From: an uncultured Lachnospiraceae bacterium | GTDB lineage: Bacteria; Bacillota; Clostridia; Lachnospirales; Lachnospiraceae | Length of the DNA stretch: 51,523 nucleotides | Reading direction: 5' to 3' | Assembly: GCA_902781455.1 (NCBI GenBank) | Contig: CACZJF010000015.1 | Location: 1-51,523, forward strand | Shown: positions 41,401 to 49,100 of the stretch, in pieces | Position numbering within the stretch: the stretch's first letter is position 1 | How the letters are laid out: each line of letters opens with the position of its first letter | Translations under genes and position numbers: made by a program | The notes under the pieces: model-generated | Told to the model about the DNA's origin: nothing | Databases searched by the model: none | What the model saw: the letters and a program-made list of their open reading frames with translations, nothing else

Positions 41401-42027
41401 CAGTGCCTGCGCTTCTGTCTCCGTTTCTGTTTCCTCTTCCGTCTCTGCTTCCAGCCCTGAAATTTCATCCATAACAATCATGCCTTCCGAATCTTCTCCG
41501 GCAAGATCTTCTCCGGATCCTCCCACAGTTCCTCCACTCTCGTTCTTTTCTATTTCTTCCTCAGTTTCCTCCTGCAGAACACTTCTCCCCGGTTCAGAAG
41601 AAAACGGATCACCAGATTCATCAAACAGTCCGTCTGGCGCCAGATCAGTTTCATCAGGCAGATCGCTCAGCACCGGATCATCTTCATCAAACAGTTCTCC
41701 CGGCGCCGGACGAATTTCATCAGACAGTTCACCTGATTCCACGTCTATTTCATCAGACAGCTCTCCAGAGATCAGGCAGCTCTCTTTACTGCTCTCTTCC
41801 TCAAAGGAGATATTCTCTGAAAACAGTGCTGTTTCTTCTGATGAATTCGATGTCCCTGCTGCTTCTTCCTGGCTCCCGAATACTTCCACCTGACTCCCGG
41901 ATACTTCCCGGAAGTCTTCCTCAATGATTCCCTCCGCATCCAGCGCAATCTCCTGCGCAAAACTCATTCCTATCGTATTCACGGTCAATACGGCCGACAA
42001 AGCAGTCACCATAATTCTCTTTCTCAT
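38476..42027 (-). CDS. Large secreted surface protein: CAP-like, MBG-like repeats, PT-rich repeat tract, FnIII-like C-terminus
   Basis: A 1183-residue exported protein. After a signal peptide (about 1-25, cleavage near SFAQ) come an extremely acidic region (26-215, with three GELSDE/GELFDE-like units), a CAP/SCP-like domain (about 285-415, with QNYCRWL, FSFGH, LCRHNVLA and GYSGNVGIG), a region of unknown fold, two MBG-like beta repeats (about 750-830 and 832-905) each ending in ITGIGDYKG or VTGIGNFKG, nine 12-residue GGNEPTGQTTPS units (909-1017), and a strongly basic FnIII-like C-terminus rich in Lys. There is no LPXTG motif; the basic tail may bind the cell wall. Acid head and basic tail give a marked charge dipole. 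The gene is more AT-rich than those to its left. Confidence 0.82.
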   Translation of the reverse strand: MRKRIMVTALSAVLTVNTIGMSFAQEIALDAEGIIEEDFREVSGSQVEVFGSQEEAAGTSNSSEETALFSENISFEEESSKESCLISGELSDEIDVESGELSDEIRPAPGELFDEDDPVLSDLPDETDLAPDGLFDESGDPFSSEPGRSVLQEETEEEIEKNESGGTVGGSGEDLAGEDSEGMIVMDEISGLEAETEEETETETEAQALFLLSACEEPAEENDFFKDTEVIYDADTMEPFAGRTLEEVGERYADTYRVATTYRDTDEETWYEEMCSLKSPYSAGKLAVNTHEVMTTMQNYCRWLSGARPVTGESYHDENLQDQALDRNFSFGHIISVSAKPKDMPWEMWEKGILCRHNVLASGSTPKHCIIRWTNEGYDASADEWELGHRYFMIGQNVSGMCFGYSGNVGIGNAYSADDNSVPSDQAFTAYPAPGYMPQHMIDAKKSAWSVELNKNCVKYDKLADVTVRVTNLDTGESYLCTQENKKLTYTDSMLGFIQPASSSKSYRGARYQVDISGLKDKKTGKAAGITYQVHFVDIQETAPTRLSKISCACSAWYVPKALYNEEGLRMITTVLPRERVATASAENGATAGLPLAGGWTPDLGHNWFLGQADLTKLPANWEGDPNVENELRMAFVQTGSVSNPLHFERDGQILSEDEPAVEGDEIRFVLNCGYKKYRRIVRITRAEDGSCQAETVFDSLAGDAFYEEGDNCVFTRKVSLDDEGDYVGLISTSAWGTFYFPESFAHLHVRKAPAEIGDQRISGVFSRPYSGSPCTVTVNIYDGDKKLELDKDYTVQYENNINVGTGRIVITGIGDYKGTAYRDLRIIQAQIGKAQKESIPDQIYDGIRKRPKCVLVFNGQELHEEIDYKTEYRNNLNPGSASIVVTGIGNFKGSRTVYFNIVKPEPSEGDENDPTDQPTTSGGNNPADQQAPSGGNEPADQPAPTGGNEPTGQTTPSGGNEPTGQTTPSGGNEPTGQTTPSGGNEPTGQTTPSGGTEPTGQTTPAGGNNTTGQPAPSAVNQVTKIEDSTPAGEKSSVGNPKSGSNLQPETAAGQVKDRNTPHTIIKPVLPKTNTELITISRKPVIKKAKTGRKGKVTITWKKFRKTKKTKAIWKKIKGIEVQYSTDLSFRMNSKTLILGKKKTKLVLKGLKKKKNIYIRMRYTDGSGGYSGWSSVRKVKVKR
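38978..39301 (-). repeat. 36-bp in-frame tandem repeat, nine units
   Basis: Nine contiguous 36-bp units run from 38978 to 39301 with starts at 39014, 39050, 39086, 39122, 39158, 39194, 39230 and 39266. The four at 39050-39193 are almost identical in DNA; outer units diverge. Each codes for twelve residues of the GGNEPTGQTTPS type. The period is a multiple of three, so copy-number change keeps the frame. Confidence 0.9.
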
Positions 42028-42160
42028 CTCACCCTCCTCGCTGCAAGCTACTTCATCTGGTTCATACTCAAGGTACCCACTGCGGGTTTTCCCTGAGCGA
42101 TTTCAATATAGCAACGCCTGCATGATGAGCTGTAAAATGAGTTTTCCCGTACAGCAGTGA

Positions 42161-42186
42161 CCGGGCAGGGAAAAGCCCCTGCCCGG
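42161..42186. terminator. Hairpin between kinase and surface-protein genes
   Basis: A perfect 10-bp stem CCGGGCAGGG / CCCTGCCCGG with a 6-nt loop lies 90 bases past the kinase stop. The T-rich flank (TTGTTTGTG) is on the plus-strand side, so it is a poor terminator for the kinase. It may separate the kinase and surface-protein messages. Confidence 0.45.
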
Positions 42187-42275
42187 TTGTTTGTGAATAT
42201 TGTAATCTCTTCAGAGACATATTATCTCATCTATGTGACTTCCACACCGTTCTCTAATTATGGAAGGTTCAATAC

Positions 42276-43973
42276 CTATTCTTCCTGTTCACCCTGATAC
42301 GCCTTGCTCTGCCCCCGGTATTTGAAAACGCAGCCGATCTCCTCCAACATGATCTGATACTCATCATCTGGCTGGTAGCGCATCGTGATGACGTCCCCTT
42401 TTGAATAATTCCCACTTGGATCCAGAATAAACTGTTTTTTTAGTTGCTCCGAGAGAGTCGAAACTGCCTGATCAGTGTCCTGCAACCCTGTCGCTTCCAC
42501 CAACAGTTGAATCAGCTTCTGCTTGTTATAGTACTTCACAACCTCCCCAGACGGTCTGATGACAAAGCCAGCACAATCTGTAATATCGATCAATATCGAT
42601 TCTTCATCACTGTCGTTTATTCTGGCCTGAACTGTTTCTTCCTGTAAAATCCCTGTCTTCATACTCTCTGTCAGGTTTATTTCTATAGGAGACTTTTGTA
42701 CCTCATCCTTTTCTGTCTGCAGCACCTCTGTCTGCACTTTCTCAGTCTGAATCGTTTCTTTCTCTATCAGCGGTTTTTCCGTCTGTACCAATGCTGTCTG
42801 AGATGGCTCAGCCGATACTTCTTCTTTCTGTGTCTCTTCCATCGGCACCAGATGAGTCATATCCTTTTCCATGGACTCTGTTATAAGTTCTTGATCTGTT
42901 TTTGTTGATCTGCTTTTCCCTTTGTTCAGAAAGAAGATCAGACACCCTATCAAAAACAAACCAGCGATTCCAACAATGATAAATGCCCCTTTTCTTCCTA
43001 CTTTCGTTTTAGGAATCACTGCATCTTTTCCTAATACCAGTTGATCTGCTGTTCGCGTCTTTTCTTCATGCAGATACTGTTCCAGATCCCTCTTCATCTC
43101 ATTGGCACTATGATATCGATCCTTCGGATCTGCAGCCATTGCCTTCAATATGACTTCAGAGAGTCTGGCCGAAGAATTCGCAGGCGGATCCGGCGTCTCC
43201 CCGCTCATTCTTCGCTGCAGAGCTTCTTCACGATCCCTGTAGTACACCATCTGACGATCCTTCGGCAGGAATGGTTCCCTGTTCCCATTTATGAGCCGGT
43301 ACATGACAAGCCCAAGAGAATAGATATCCGCCCTGTGATCATACTGCTCGCCGTGAAAAACCTCGGGTGCCATATAGGAGAATGTTCCCTTGGAGGAATA
43401 GACACTCAGAGAACGGTCCATCTTTCTGGCAATGCCAAAATCTCCCAGCTTAAAGTATCCCAGTTCTGAGTAAAAGATATTCTCCGGTTTGATATCTCTA
43501 TGGACGATCTTTGTCTTCTCGCAGAACTCAAGGGCTGTACAAAGATCGATTCCAAGCTTCACGACATCCGTCTCTTTCATCTGATGCGTCAACAGGTATT
43601 CAGTAAAGCTTGTCAGGAATTCCATGCGGATATATATAATCCAGCCAACCTTGTCTTTCAGTTCATCGACCACATAGTCCTGGATCGATACGATATTTGT
43701 AATTCCCTGAAGCCGCGTCATTGTCTGGATCTCACGAATATAGTCATCCACGAGATCCAGATAATAGGTTTGGATAGATTCCTTCCCTAGGATGCGCATC
43801 ACTTCCTGAATTTCCGCATCCTCTTTGGGAATCTGTATGATTTTGATCGCGCTGAACAAAGATTCTCTTCCGATCTTCCGCTCCGCCTTATAGACGGTAC
43901 CGTAAGAACCTTCCCCGACTTTCTCCAGAATATTCCAGTCATTCCACTTTTCCGGGAGTCTTAAATGTTCCAT
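42276..43973 (-). CDS. Transmembrane Ser/Thr protein kinase (Hanks type) without PASTA domains
   Basis: A 565-residue membrane kinase. The cytosolic kinase domain (about 14-310) has GEGSYGTVYKAE, IKII with the ATP-binding Lys, IVHRDIKPENIFY (about 157-168), DFGIARK and GTFSYMAPEV, so all catalytic residues are present. A single membrane helix (about 331-350) is followed by a Glu/Thr-rich stalk with repeated QTEK units, then a folded C-terminal part (about 455-555) that is not PASTA. The usual PrkC/PknB muropeptide sensor is therefore replaced. No phosphatase gene is adjacent. GAGGCGCGGAT precedes the ATG. Neighbours are secreted proteins, suggesting a surface ligand or targets. Confidence 0.9.
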   Translation of the reverse strand: MEHLRLPEKWNDWNILEKVGEGSYGTVYKAERKIGRESLFSAIKIIQIPKEDAEIQEVMRILGKESIQTYYLDLVDDYIREIQTMTRLQGITNIVSIQDYVVDELKDKVGWIIYIRMEFLTSFTEYLLTHQMKETDVVKLGIDLCTALEFCEKTKIVHRDIKPENIFYSELGYFKLGDFGIARKMDRSLSVYSSKGTFSYMAPEVFHGEQYDHRADIYSLGLVMYRLINGNREPFLPKDRQMVYYRDREEALQRRMSGETPDPPANSSARLSEVILKAMAADPKDRYHSANEMKRDLEQYLHEEKTRTADQLVLGKDAVIPKTKVGRKGAFIIVGIAGLFLIGCLIFFLNKGKSRSTKTDQELITESMEKDMTHLVPMEETQKEEVSAEPSQTALVQTEKPLIEKETIQTEKVQTEVLQTEKDEVQKSPIEINLTESMKTGILQEETVQARINDSDEESILIDITDCAGFVIRPSGEVVKYYNKQKLIQLLVEATGLQDTDQAVSTLSEQLKKQFILDPSGNYSKGDVITMRYQPDDEYQIMLEEIGCVFKYRGQSKAYQGEQEE

Positions 43974-43999
43974 ATCCGCGCCTCATCAAACATCTTATG

Positions 44000-44328
44000 T
44001 CAGCAACCTGTAATCCTGTCAGAATGATCTTTACTCTCTGTCAATATCAATCCCGCTGTCCCCGATGATTTAAACAAGAAGGTCATATTTGCCTTAAGTT
44101 CAGCCAGTTCGGATTCCAACTGACGGTTTTCTTCTCCAACTCAACGTACTTGGGATCCATTTCTGCTTCTGTATCAAATCCTGGATCATACGTATCATTT
44201 GATACAAGGAGTGATTCAGCTTCTTTAGGATAGATGATGTTCAGGTAATAGTCTTCTTCTCCTTTTACTTGAATAACATAATTATAATAGTCAGCACCAC
44301 CTGCCAATTCACATTGGGTATTGAAAGA
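44000..44328 (-). pseudogene. Frameshifted, 5'-truncated remnant of the PPC-like secreted protein
   Basis: The minus-strand frame from about 44307 encodes YYNYVIQVKGEEDYYLNIIY and a KEAES/DTYDPGF stretch that aligns with the end of the intact neighbour (RYQLLVTYPEEAQDYLSTFEPG). After AEMDPKYVELEKK the alignment jumps to a second frame reading QLESELAELKANM, equivalent to the neighbour's ELESELSALQDKY coiled coil, and stops at 44000-44002. So one frameshift and loss of the upstream two thirds are visible. It is a decayed tandem duplicate located just before the kinase. Confidence 0.7.
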
Positions 44329-44418
44329 ATATTTCCGGATCAGCCTGAGATATTATGATATCTTTCTCATCAGCTTCCTACGCTTCTCTATAAGTATTAC
44401 CTTGACCGCAATCTTTCC

Positions 44419-45651
44419 TTATTCCTGCGTGAAATCTTCGTCGGAAATCTCCAGACCAATTTCACCGACTATTTCCATAAGTACGTCGTATTTATCCTGC
44501 AGCGCTGAAAGCTCAGATTCCAATTCTTCAACGCGTTTTTGAAGCTGCGCTTTTTCAGGATCCGAAGAGTCTGGTTCATCGTCTTCTAAACTAGTACCCG
44601 GCTCAAACGTGCTTAAGTAGTCCTGTGCCTCTTCCGGATATGTTACAAGCAGTTGATATCGTCCAGTATTATTATTCCCAGCATCCGAATAATTCCCTTG
44701 GTGTATACTGACCAATACCTCATCTCCGGCATCCAATACTATTTCATTTCCTCCATAACTATCCTCGAGCAATGCACTTCCATTATCATCAAAAATGTAA
44801 ACTTTCGTTTGAGCACTTGAATTTACATTTTTTGTTGATGTGTAAAACCCATATGTACCATCTGCAGGAGCTTTAAATGTATAGTTATTTCTCTGATTCC
44901 GGCATTCTACAGAATCATTGACTACTGTATAACCTGTTATGTCAACCGCTTCCTTCTGTCTCATGATCTCCAATTCATAAGGACCCATCGTATTATCTTC
45001 ATATACGCCAAATGTATACTCCGTTCCGGCATTTAAAACATATGCTCCTCCCCAAAGTTTAATGGGAGGAACCTCACCATATTCATCCCACAATGCCATA
45101 TCGGGTTTTCCTTTATTATAATTAAAGGTATACGCACCATCTATTTCAGGACAGAACGTATAATAATTAACCTGCCCGTGAAAAACAAACTGATCCTTAA
45201 TTATTGAAATGTCATCTGTAATCTCAACTGTAGGCTTTTGCATCTGCACGCGAATGGAAAACTCTGTAATCCCTGTATACTGTTTTACTATAATCGTGTA
45301 CGTTTCATCTGCTTCCAATTCCCTATATACACAATTATTGGGTGGCGTCACTCCGTTTCCATATGAATCGTTCACATATAAAGAAACGCTGCAGTTAGCC
45401 TTTACATCTTCAACATTGAAGCAATACCTTCCGTCATAAGGTGCGGTGAAAGCAAACTCTTTCACGTTTTCCTCGTCAGTGATCATACCCTCGAACAGCA
45501 CATCATCCAATTGTTCAACCTCAAGTGTCTCCCTTTTTTCCATTGGGGCCACCGTCATTTCATTTATAATATTGTTTTCTTGCGCAACGCAGCACTGCGA
45601 AACAGATAACCCCAGAAAAAGTGCAGTTGTCAATACAAAATATCTTCTCAT
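44419..45651 (-). CDS. Secreted protein with PPC-like beta domains and C-terminal coiled coil
   Basis: A 410-residue exported protein. Signal peptide about 1-24 (MRRYFVLTTALFLGL core, VAQE cleavage). Three beta domains of about 100 residues follow, each with the pattern of bacterial pre-peptidase C-terminal (PPC-like) modules: a YYTFxxxxxGxYTF or NNYTFKAPADGTYGF strand pair, then an LxAGxEYTFGVY-type strand. Residues about 350-400 are a charged coiled coil (QLQKRVEELESELSALQDK). No protease domain or wall anchor is present, so it is probably a carbohydrate- or protein-binding secreted factor. AGGAGG lies 8 bases before the ATG. A frameshifted partial copy follows immediately. Confidence 0.75.
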   Translation of the reverse strand: MRRYFVLTTALFLGLSVSQCCVAQENNIINEMTVAPMEKRETLEVEQLDDVLFEGMITDEENVKEFAFTAPYDGRYCFNVEDVKANCSVSLYVNDSYGNGVTPPNNCVYRELEADETYTIIVKQYTGITEFSIRVQMQKPTVEITDDISIIKDQFVFHGQVNYYTFCPEIDGAYTFNYNKGKPDMALWDEYGEVPPIKLWGGAYVLNAGTEYTFGVYEDNTMGPYELEIMRQKEAVDITGYTVVNDSVECRNQRNNYTFKAPADGTYGFYTSTKNVNSSAQTKVYIFDDNGSALLEDSYGGNEIVLDAGDEVLVSIHQGNYSDAGNNNTGRYQLLVTYPEEAQDYLSTFEPGTSLEDDEPDSSDPEKAQLQKRVEELESELSALQDKYDVLMEIVGEIGLEISDEDFTQE

Positions 45652-45734
45652 TCTAAATCCTCCTCTTTATTGTATAGGCTCTCGGAATCTCAAGCCCGCA
45701 TAAACACTGGCGGCCGTTCCGCCTACCAGGATCG

Positions 45735-45872
45735 TTACTCCAAATATGGGCTACCACCGCAGCCTCCTTCCGATCTGCTACGCTCATATTTGCTTTCTAC
45801 CATAATTGCCACCGAAAAAAGAAGTATTCCTGTAAGAGTTTCCATTCCAGGTATCTTGTATTTCCTTTCCAT
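45735..45872 (-). CDS. Possible small single-helix membrane protein, 45 residues
   Basis: Starting at ATG 45872 after CTGGAGC, the frame encodes MERKYKIPGMETLTG, one hydrophobic helix (ILLFSVAIMV) and a polar GlySer-rich tail ending PYLE. A short GGCGG/CCGCC hairpin lies just after the stop. No family recognised; a longer frame to 45932 is possible but crosses a hairpin. Low confidence that it is expressed. Confidence 0.3.
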   Translation of the reverse strand: MERKYKIPGMETLTGILLFSVAIMVESKYERSRSEGGCGGSPYLE

Positions 45873-46275
45873 AAATGCTCCAGTCTGAATAATGACCTGA
45901 GAGTTCAAAATTAACATGCTTTTACAAAGCATAGATCGTTCTTTATCATGTCACAGTTTTTAACAAACAATAGACGTCCATATATGTTATGTATTCTATT
46001 ATTCATCAATATTATATCACTCCGAACGCGCTTGTCTCAACAACCATAGACGCTGTTTCCGCGCATACCACACCATCAAATACAGCATAGAGACACCCGA
46101 CGCTGACTTACCTTAAGCTGCAGGAAAGTTCTGACAATCCATCATTTTCTTCATCGAGAAAAAAGAATCGCTGCAGTACGGATTCTCCTGATTCTTTTCC
46201 GCACCAGGCCTGTTCCTGACAATACGACATATTCAACCTGTTTTTCAAAGTAATACCTCTCTGTGAAATAAGTTC
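45873..46275. other. AT-rich gene-poor spacer
   Basis: About 400 bases separate the unknown helical gene from the small membrane ORF. I see a perfect 7-bp hairpin ATGCTTT / AAAGCAT at 45916-45932 and A/T-rich tracts with possible but weak promoter boxes reading left near 45940-45985. No protein-coding frame, RNA gene or terminator that I can support. Confidence 0.5.
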
Positions 46276-47490
46276 TCAACTACGCTGCTCATCATTGGAA
46301 AATGACATCTCCCACACTTCCGCATATGTGGCAAGCGGGACCTCTGACAATAGACACATCAATATGAAGGATTCATAAGGATTCACCATGTGCAGTTCCT
46401 TCAATCCGCTCTCTCTCAGAATCTGATTCATATCGTCCATATAATCTCTCAGCCGGTCTTCCGGTGATTCATATTCTATCTGTGAAAACAGGAAGAAGTT
46501 CAGCGTGATCAGATCATAACGGTCAACCTGAAGCTGCTTCTTCAATACACCATCAATCCTCTGCCGGCTCAGACGGAAATTGTGAAACTGTTTGCTCAGC
46601 AGGGAAGAAGAAGCCTTCTGCAGGTTCCCGCTTTTTGTAACCGGTATCCCACAGCAGATCACCTGCTCGAGATCGGTTGAAGTGATCTCTTCAGGCACAG
46701 CTCTCTTCCGAATCTGCCCGATTGCCAGATCCTCACTGTACATCTGCGATATCCTTCCTTTCGACAATTCAATCAGCCTGCAGAAATGACGGTAAGCTGC
46801 CTGATGATTCTTCTTCCCCTTACCTGCCATATATAGATATGCCAGGTATTGGACAAGCACTGAGGGATCGTCCAGATGCGCTGCCACTGCCTGTTCAGAA
46901 TTCTCTATTTGCATGGCTTTCCCGACAGCGTTTTTAGAGAGTTCTTCTGCCTCTTTCAGCAATACCTGCGCCTCTGCATAACTCCTTCCGTTATGATAGC
47001 AGTACCAGAATACAGTCTCCGCCGGATCTGAAAAATCATAATCCTCGTCCTTTAATACTTTCATCAGAAATGTCGATACATCCTGGTCTGACATTCGCAG
47101 GCCAAAGCCAAGCAGGAATACGGCACTTCTTCTAACGCTGTCATGCTGAAGCCACCCCTTGATCGTCGCAGTCCACTTTGCCGTGGTTGGCTCAAAATAA
47201 TGAGGTGCTGAATTTTCCTCAAAGGAGTACGCAATGATCTCCCGATATACATCGTCCGATATCGATTTGAACGGTTCCTGAATCCCGGCACGTTCATAGA
47301 TATAGCGTTTCAAATAATCCTTGAAGGATACAATTTCCATCGTCTGATACAAATGACGGAAGACTGCTTCCGCATCCATATCTGCAAAATCCTCAGATGT
47401 GACAACCTGAAGCATCTGATTCCGGGCCTTTCGTGTGAATTCAAAGTCCCGGATGGTAGATTCAAAGTCCGTATTATCAAAAAACTGCAT
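46276..47490 (-). CDS. Conserved-looking cytosolic helical protein, function unknown
   Basis: A 404-residue protein with no signal peptide or membrane segment, predicted mostly helical by eye, with TPR/Sel1-like short helical spacing around residues 195-240 (SVLVQYLAYLYMAGKGKKNHQAAYRHF). A Cys pair sits at VICCGIPV. The ATG at 47490 is chosen because GAGGAGACGG precedes it; an upstream TTG would place that site inside the gene. It lies in one direction with the SH3b protein and the kinase, and could be an intracellular partner of the kinase. I do not recognise the family. Confidence 0.6.
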   Translation of the reverse strand: MQFFDNTDFESTIRDFEFTRKARNQMLQVVTSEDFADMDAEAVFRHLYQTMEIVSFKDYLKRYIYERAGIQEPFKSISDDVYREIIAYSFEENSAPHYFEPTTAKWTATIKGWLQHDSVRRSAVFLLGFGLRMSDQDVSTFLMKVLKDEDYDFSDPAETVFWYCYHNGRSYAEAQVLLKEAEELSKNAVGKAMQIENSEQAVAAHLDDPSVLVQYLAYLYMAGKGKKNHQAAYRHFCRLIELSKGRISQMYSEDLAIGQIRKRAVPEEITSTDLEQVICCGIPVTKSGNLQKASSSLLSKQFHNFRLSRQRIDGVLKKQLQVDRYDLITLNFFLFSQIEYESPEDRLRDYMDDMNQILRESGLKELHMVNPYESFILMCLLSEVPLATYAEVWEMSFSNDEQRS

Positions 47491-47546
47491 ATCCGTCTCC
47501 TCATTCTGGAACAATCACCTTTGCATCTACATCTATAATCTTCTGC

Positions 47547-47849
47547 TTATGGATAGGCCGGCAAATATTCGAAGTTGACAAAGATAATCCCCTTCATAGT
47601 CAACACTCCCCAACCATCATAGCACATTTGCTCATATTGAGATCGCAACCTGACATCAACCTTCTTTTTTCTTCCATTTTCCAATTGGAATACAACCATA
47701 TATGATGTTGTTGTTCCTGTAGACATGCCGTTTTGATAATGCGTAGTTCTCTCTATGTATCTTTTGATCACTCTGGCCCGGATCATCTTCCGGGGAAGCA
47801 GCAGGCTGATAATCAATATCAGAACACTTGCTGCTATCGCAACCGCCAT
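47547..47849 (-). CDS. DUF2500-like small membrane protein
   Basis: A 100-residue protein with one N-terminal helix (about 2-18, AIAASVLILIISLLL) followed by a compact beta-rich domain: ARVIKRYIERTTHY, YMVVFQLENGRKKKVDV, GWGVLTMKGIIFVNFE. This order matches DUF2500 proteins, whose function is unknown. The ATG has no good ribosome site. The frame stays open upstream for 27 codons and encodes a basic SRRKFSDKQG flank fitting a positive-inside membrane start, without ATG, GTG or TTG; a CTG at about 47924 follows AGAGGT. The true start is therefore uncertain. Confidence 0.5.
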   Translation of the reverse strand: MAVAIAASVLILIISLLLPRKMIRARVIKRYIERTTHYQNGMSTGTTTSYMVVFQLENGRKKKVDVRLRSQYEQMCYDGWGVLTMKGIIFVNFEYLPAYP

Positions 47850-48032
47850 GACTCTGAAGATTATTCCCTGCTTATCAGAAAATTTTCTTCTGCTCCATGT
47901 TGGACCGGGCAGATAATACCTCTACTTAATTTCAGCTAAATCAATATATTCTTTTTTCCGGTTATTTTTGTAAAGCATAAATATGTATATACTGCTTGTA
48001 AAATCTATAATTCACACCTGTATATTATATCA

Positions 48033-48917
48033 CTATTTCAAATTGTTCATTGCTTCCTGTAACATCGCCTGACCGCTGTCTGAGTTCCAGAAATCCTGCG
48101 CTTCCTGCAGCATCTCCTGACCACTGTCTGAGTTCCAGAAATCCTGCGCTTCCTGCAGCATCTCCTGACCACTGTCTGAGTTCCAGAAGTCCTGCGCTTC
48201 CTGCAGCATCTCCTGACCACTGTCTGAGTTCCAGAAGTCCTGCGCTTCCTGCAGCATCGCCTGACCGCTGTCTGAGTTCCAGAAGTCCTGCGCTTCCTGC
48301 AGCATTGACTGACCGCCGGATACAGTAGTCTCTCTATCCTCTGATGGCTGGTCGTACCTGACTTCTCTGTCTTCAACAGGCTGTATATTTATTGCTCTTT
48401 CCACTTTATCCAGATAATGCAGATTCGCCCAGCCACTCACTGAACCCTCTGTACTTTCATAGACCACCTCAGCCCATTTCCCGTCTTCTGAGTAATTGCC
48501 GGTTCCGACACACTGTGCACCGTTTCCCATCACAGTGATTATTGTCGTTTCTCCCTGCTCCGCAGAAGGCTCTGAACGCAAATTGAGTTCTGTGGTAACC
48601 GTATATGCAGTTTGCTGCGTCTGATTCATCTTTTCTGCCACTGTCTGGGACTGCGCCGATACAGCCTCTTCTGTAATGCCGGCCGTCATAGATTCTCCGG
48701 TCTCTTCCACTTCCACATCTGCTGCAGAAAAAGCTTTTTTCTCAACGTCAAAAGGAATGAGATGCAGCTTTCCCATAGCCGCTGTAAAAACACCTCCTGC
48801 ATCTGTTATATCAGTACCTGTTACATACAGGCCAATCCCACAAATCAAGCCCCCAGCCAGAATGAAGCAGACGAACACCTTTAAAAAGCTTATATTACGT
48901 CCGGAGTCTTCAGTCAT
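48033..48917 (-). CDS. Membrane-anchored SH3b protein with five 16-residue C-terminal repeats
   Basis: A 294-residue protein. A membrane helix at about 12-32 (no cleavage site, so a type II anchor) is followed by a Thr/Glu-rich spacer, a bacterial SH3 domain (about 104-170, with LNLRSEPS and VSGWANLHYL), a charged linker, and five units of SGQEMLQEAQDFWNSD plus a partial sixth ending in NNLK. Each unit looks like a short amphipathic helix with conserved Phe-Trp and Ser-Asp-Ser turn. SH3b domains bind peptidoglycan or ligands at the cell surface. GACAGGAGG precedes the ATG. It heads the accessory cluster, divergent from the MATE gene. Confidence 0.78.
   Translation of the reverse strand: MTEDSGRNISFLKVFVCFILAGGLICGIGLYVTGTDITDAGGVFTAAMGKLHLIPFDVEKKAFSAADVEVEETGESMTAGITEEAVSAQSQTVAEKMNQTQQTAYTVTTELNLRSEPSAEQGETTIITVMGNGAQCVGTGNYSEDGKWAEVVYESTEGSVSGWANLHYLDKVERAINIQPVEDREVRYDQPSEDRETTVSGGQSMLQEAQDFWNSDSGQAMLQEAQDFWNSDSGQEMLQEAQDFWNSDSGQEMLQEAQDFWNSDSGQEMLQEAQDFWNSDSGQAMLQEAMNNLK
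48063..48302 (-). repeat. 48-bp in-frame tandem repeat, five units
   Basis: Units begin at 48063, 48111, 48159, 48207 and 48255 and differ from one another at only a few bases (A/G in AGAA(A/G)TCC, C/A in GACC(A/G)CTG, and GC/TC in CATC(G/T)CC). Near identity at silent positions points to recent expansion or gene conversion. A diverged partial unit flanks each end. Confidence 0.92.
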
Positions 48918-49100
48918 AATAACCTCCTGTCTTCACGGACCACTGCGGTTCTGTAATATGTCTTTCTTTTGAAGCCATCATAACAGTTCCTCATTTCGAA
49001 CTTGTAAAACATGTTTTCCCGTTCTACATGATTGGACAGCCTACAGAAAACCGACTATCATAAATCTTACAGATTCCGGGCTGCTGCTTTCCGGAATCCG

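Noticed and set aside
45706-45785. CACTGGCGGCCGTT and CTTCCGATCT, which look like cloning vector and sequencing adapter pieces
   Set aside because: Matches are only 14 and 10 bases, the intervening sequence is not vector-like, and the first lies in a natural GGCGG/CCGCC hairpin. Chance resemblance is more likely, though read coverage here could be inspected.
48063-48302. Regular 48-bp repeat considered as a CRISPR array
   Set aside because: Units are contiguous with no unique spacers and lie in frame inside a protein gene.
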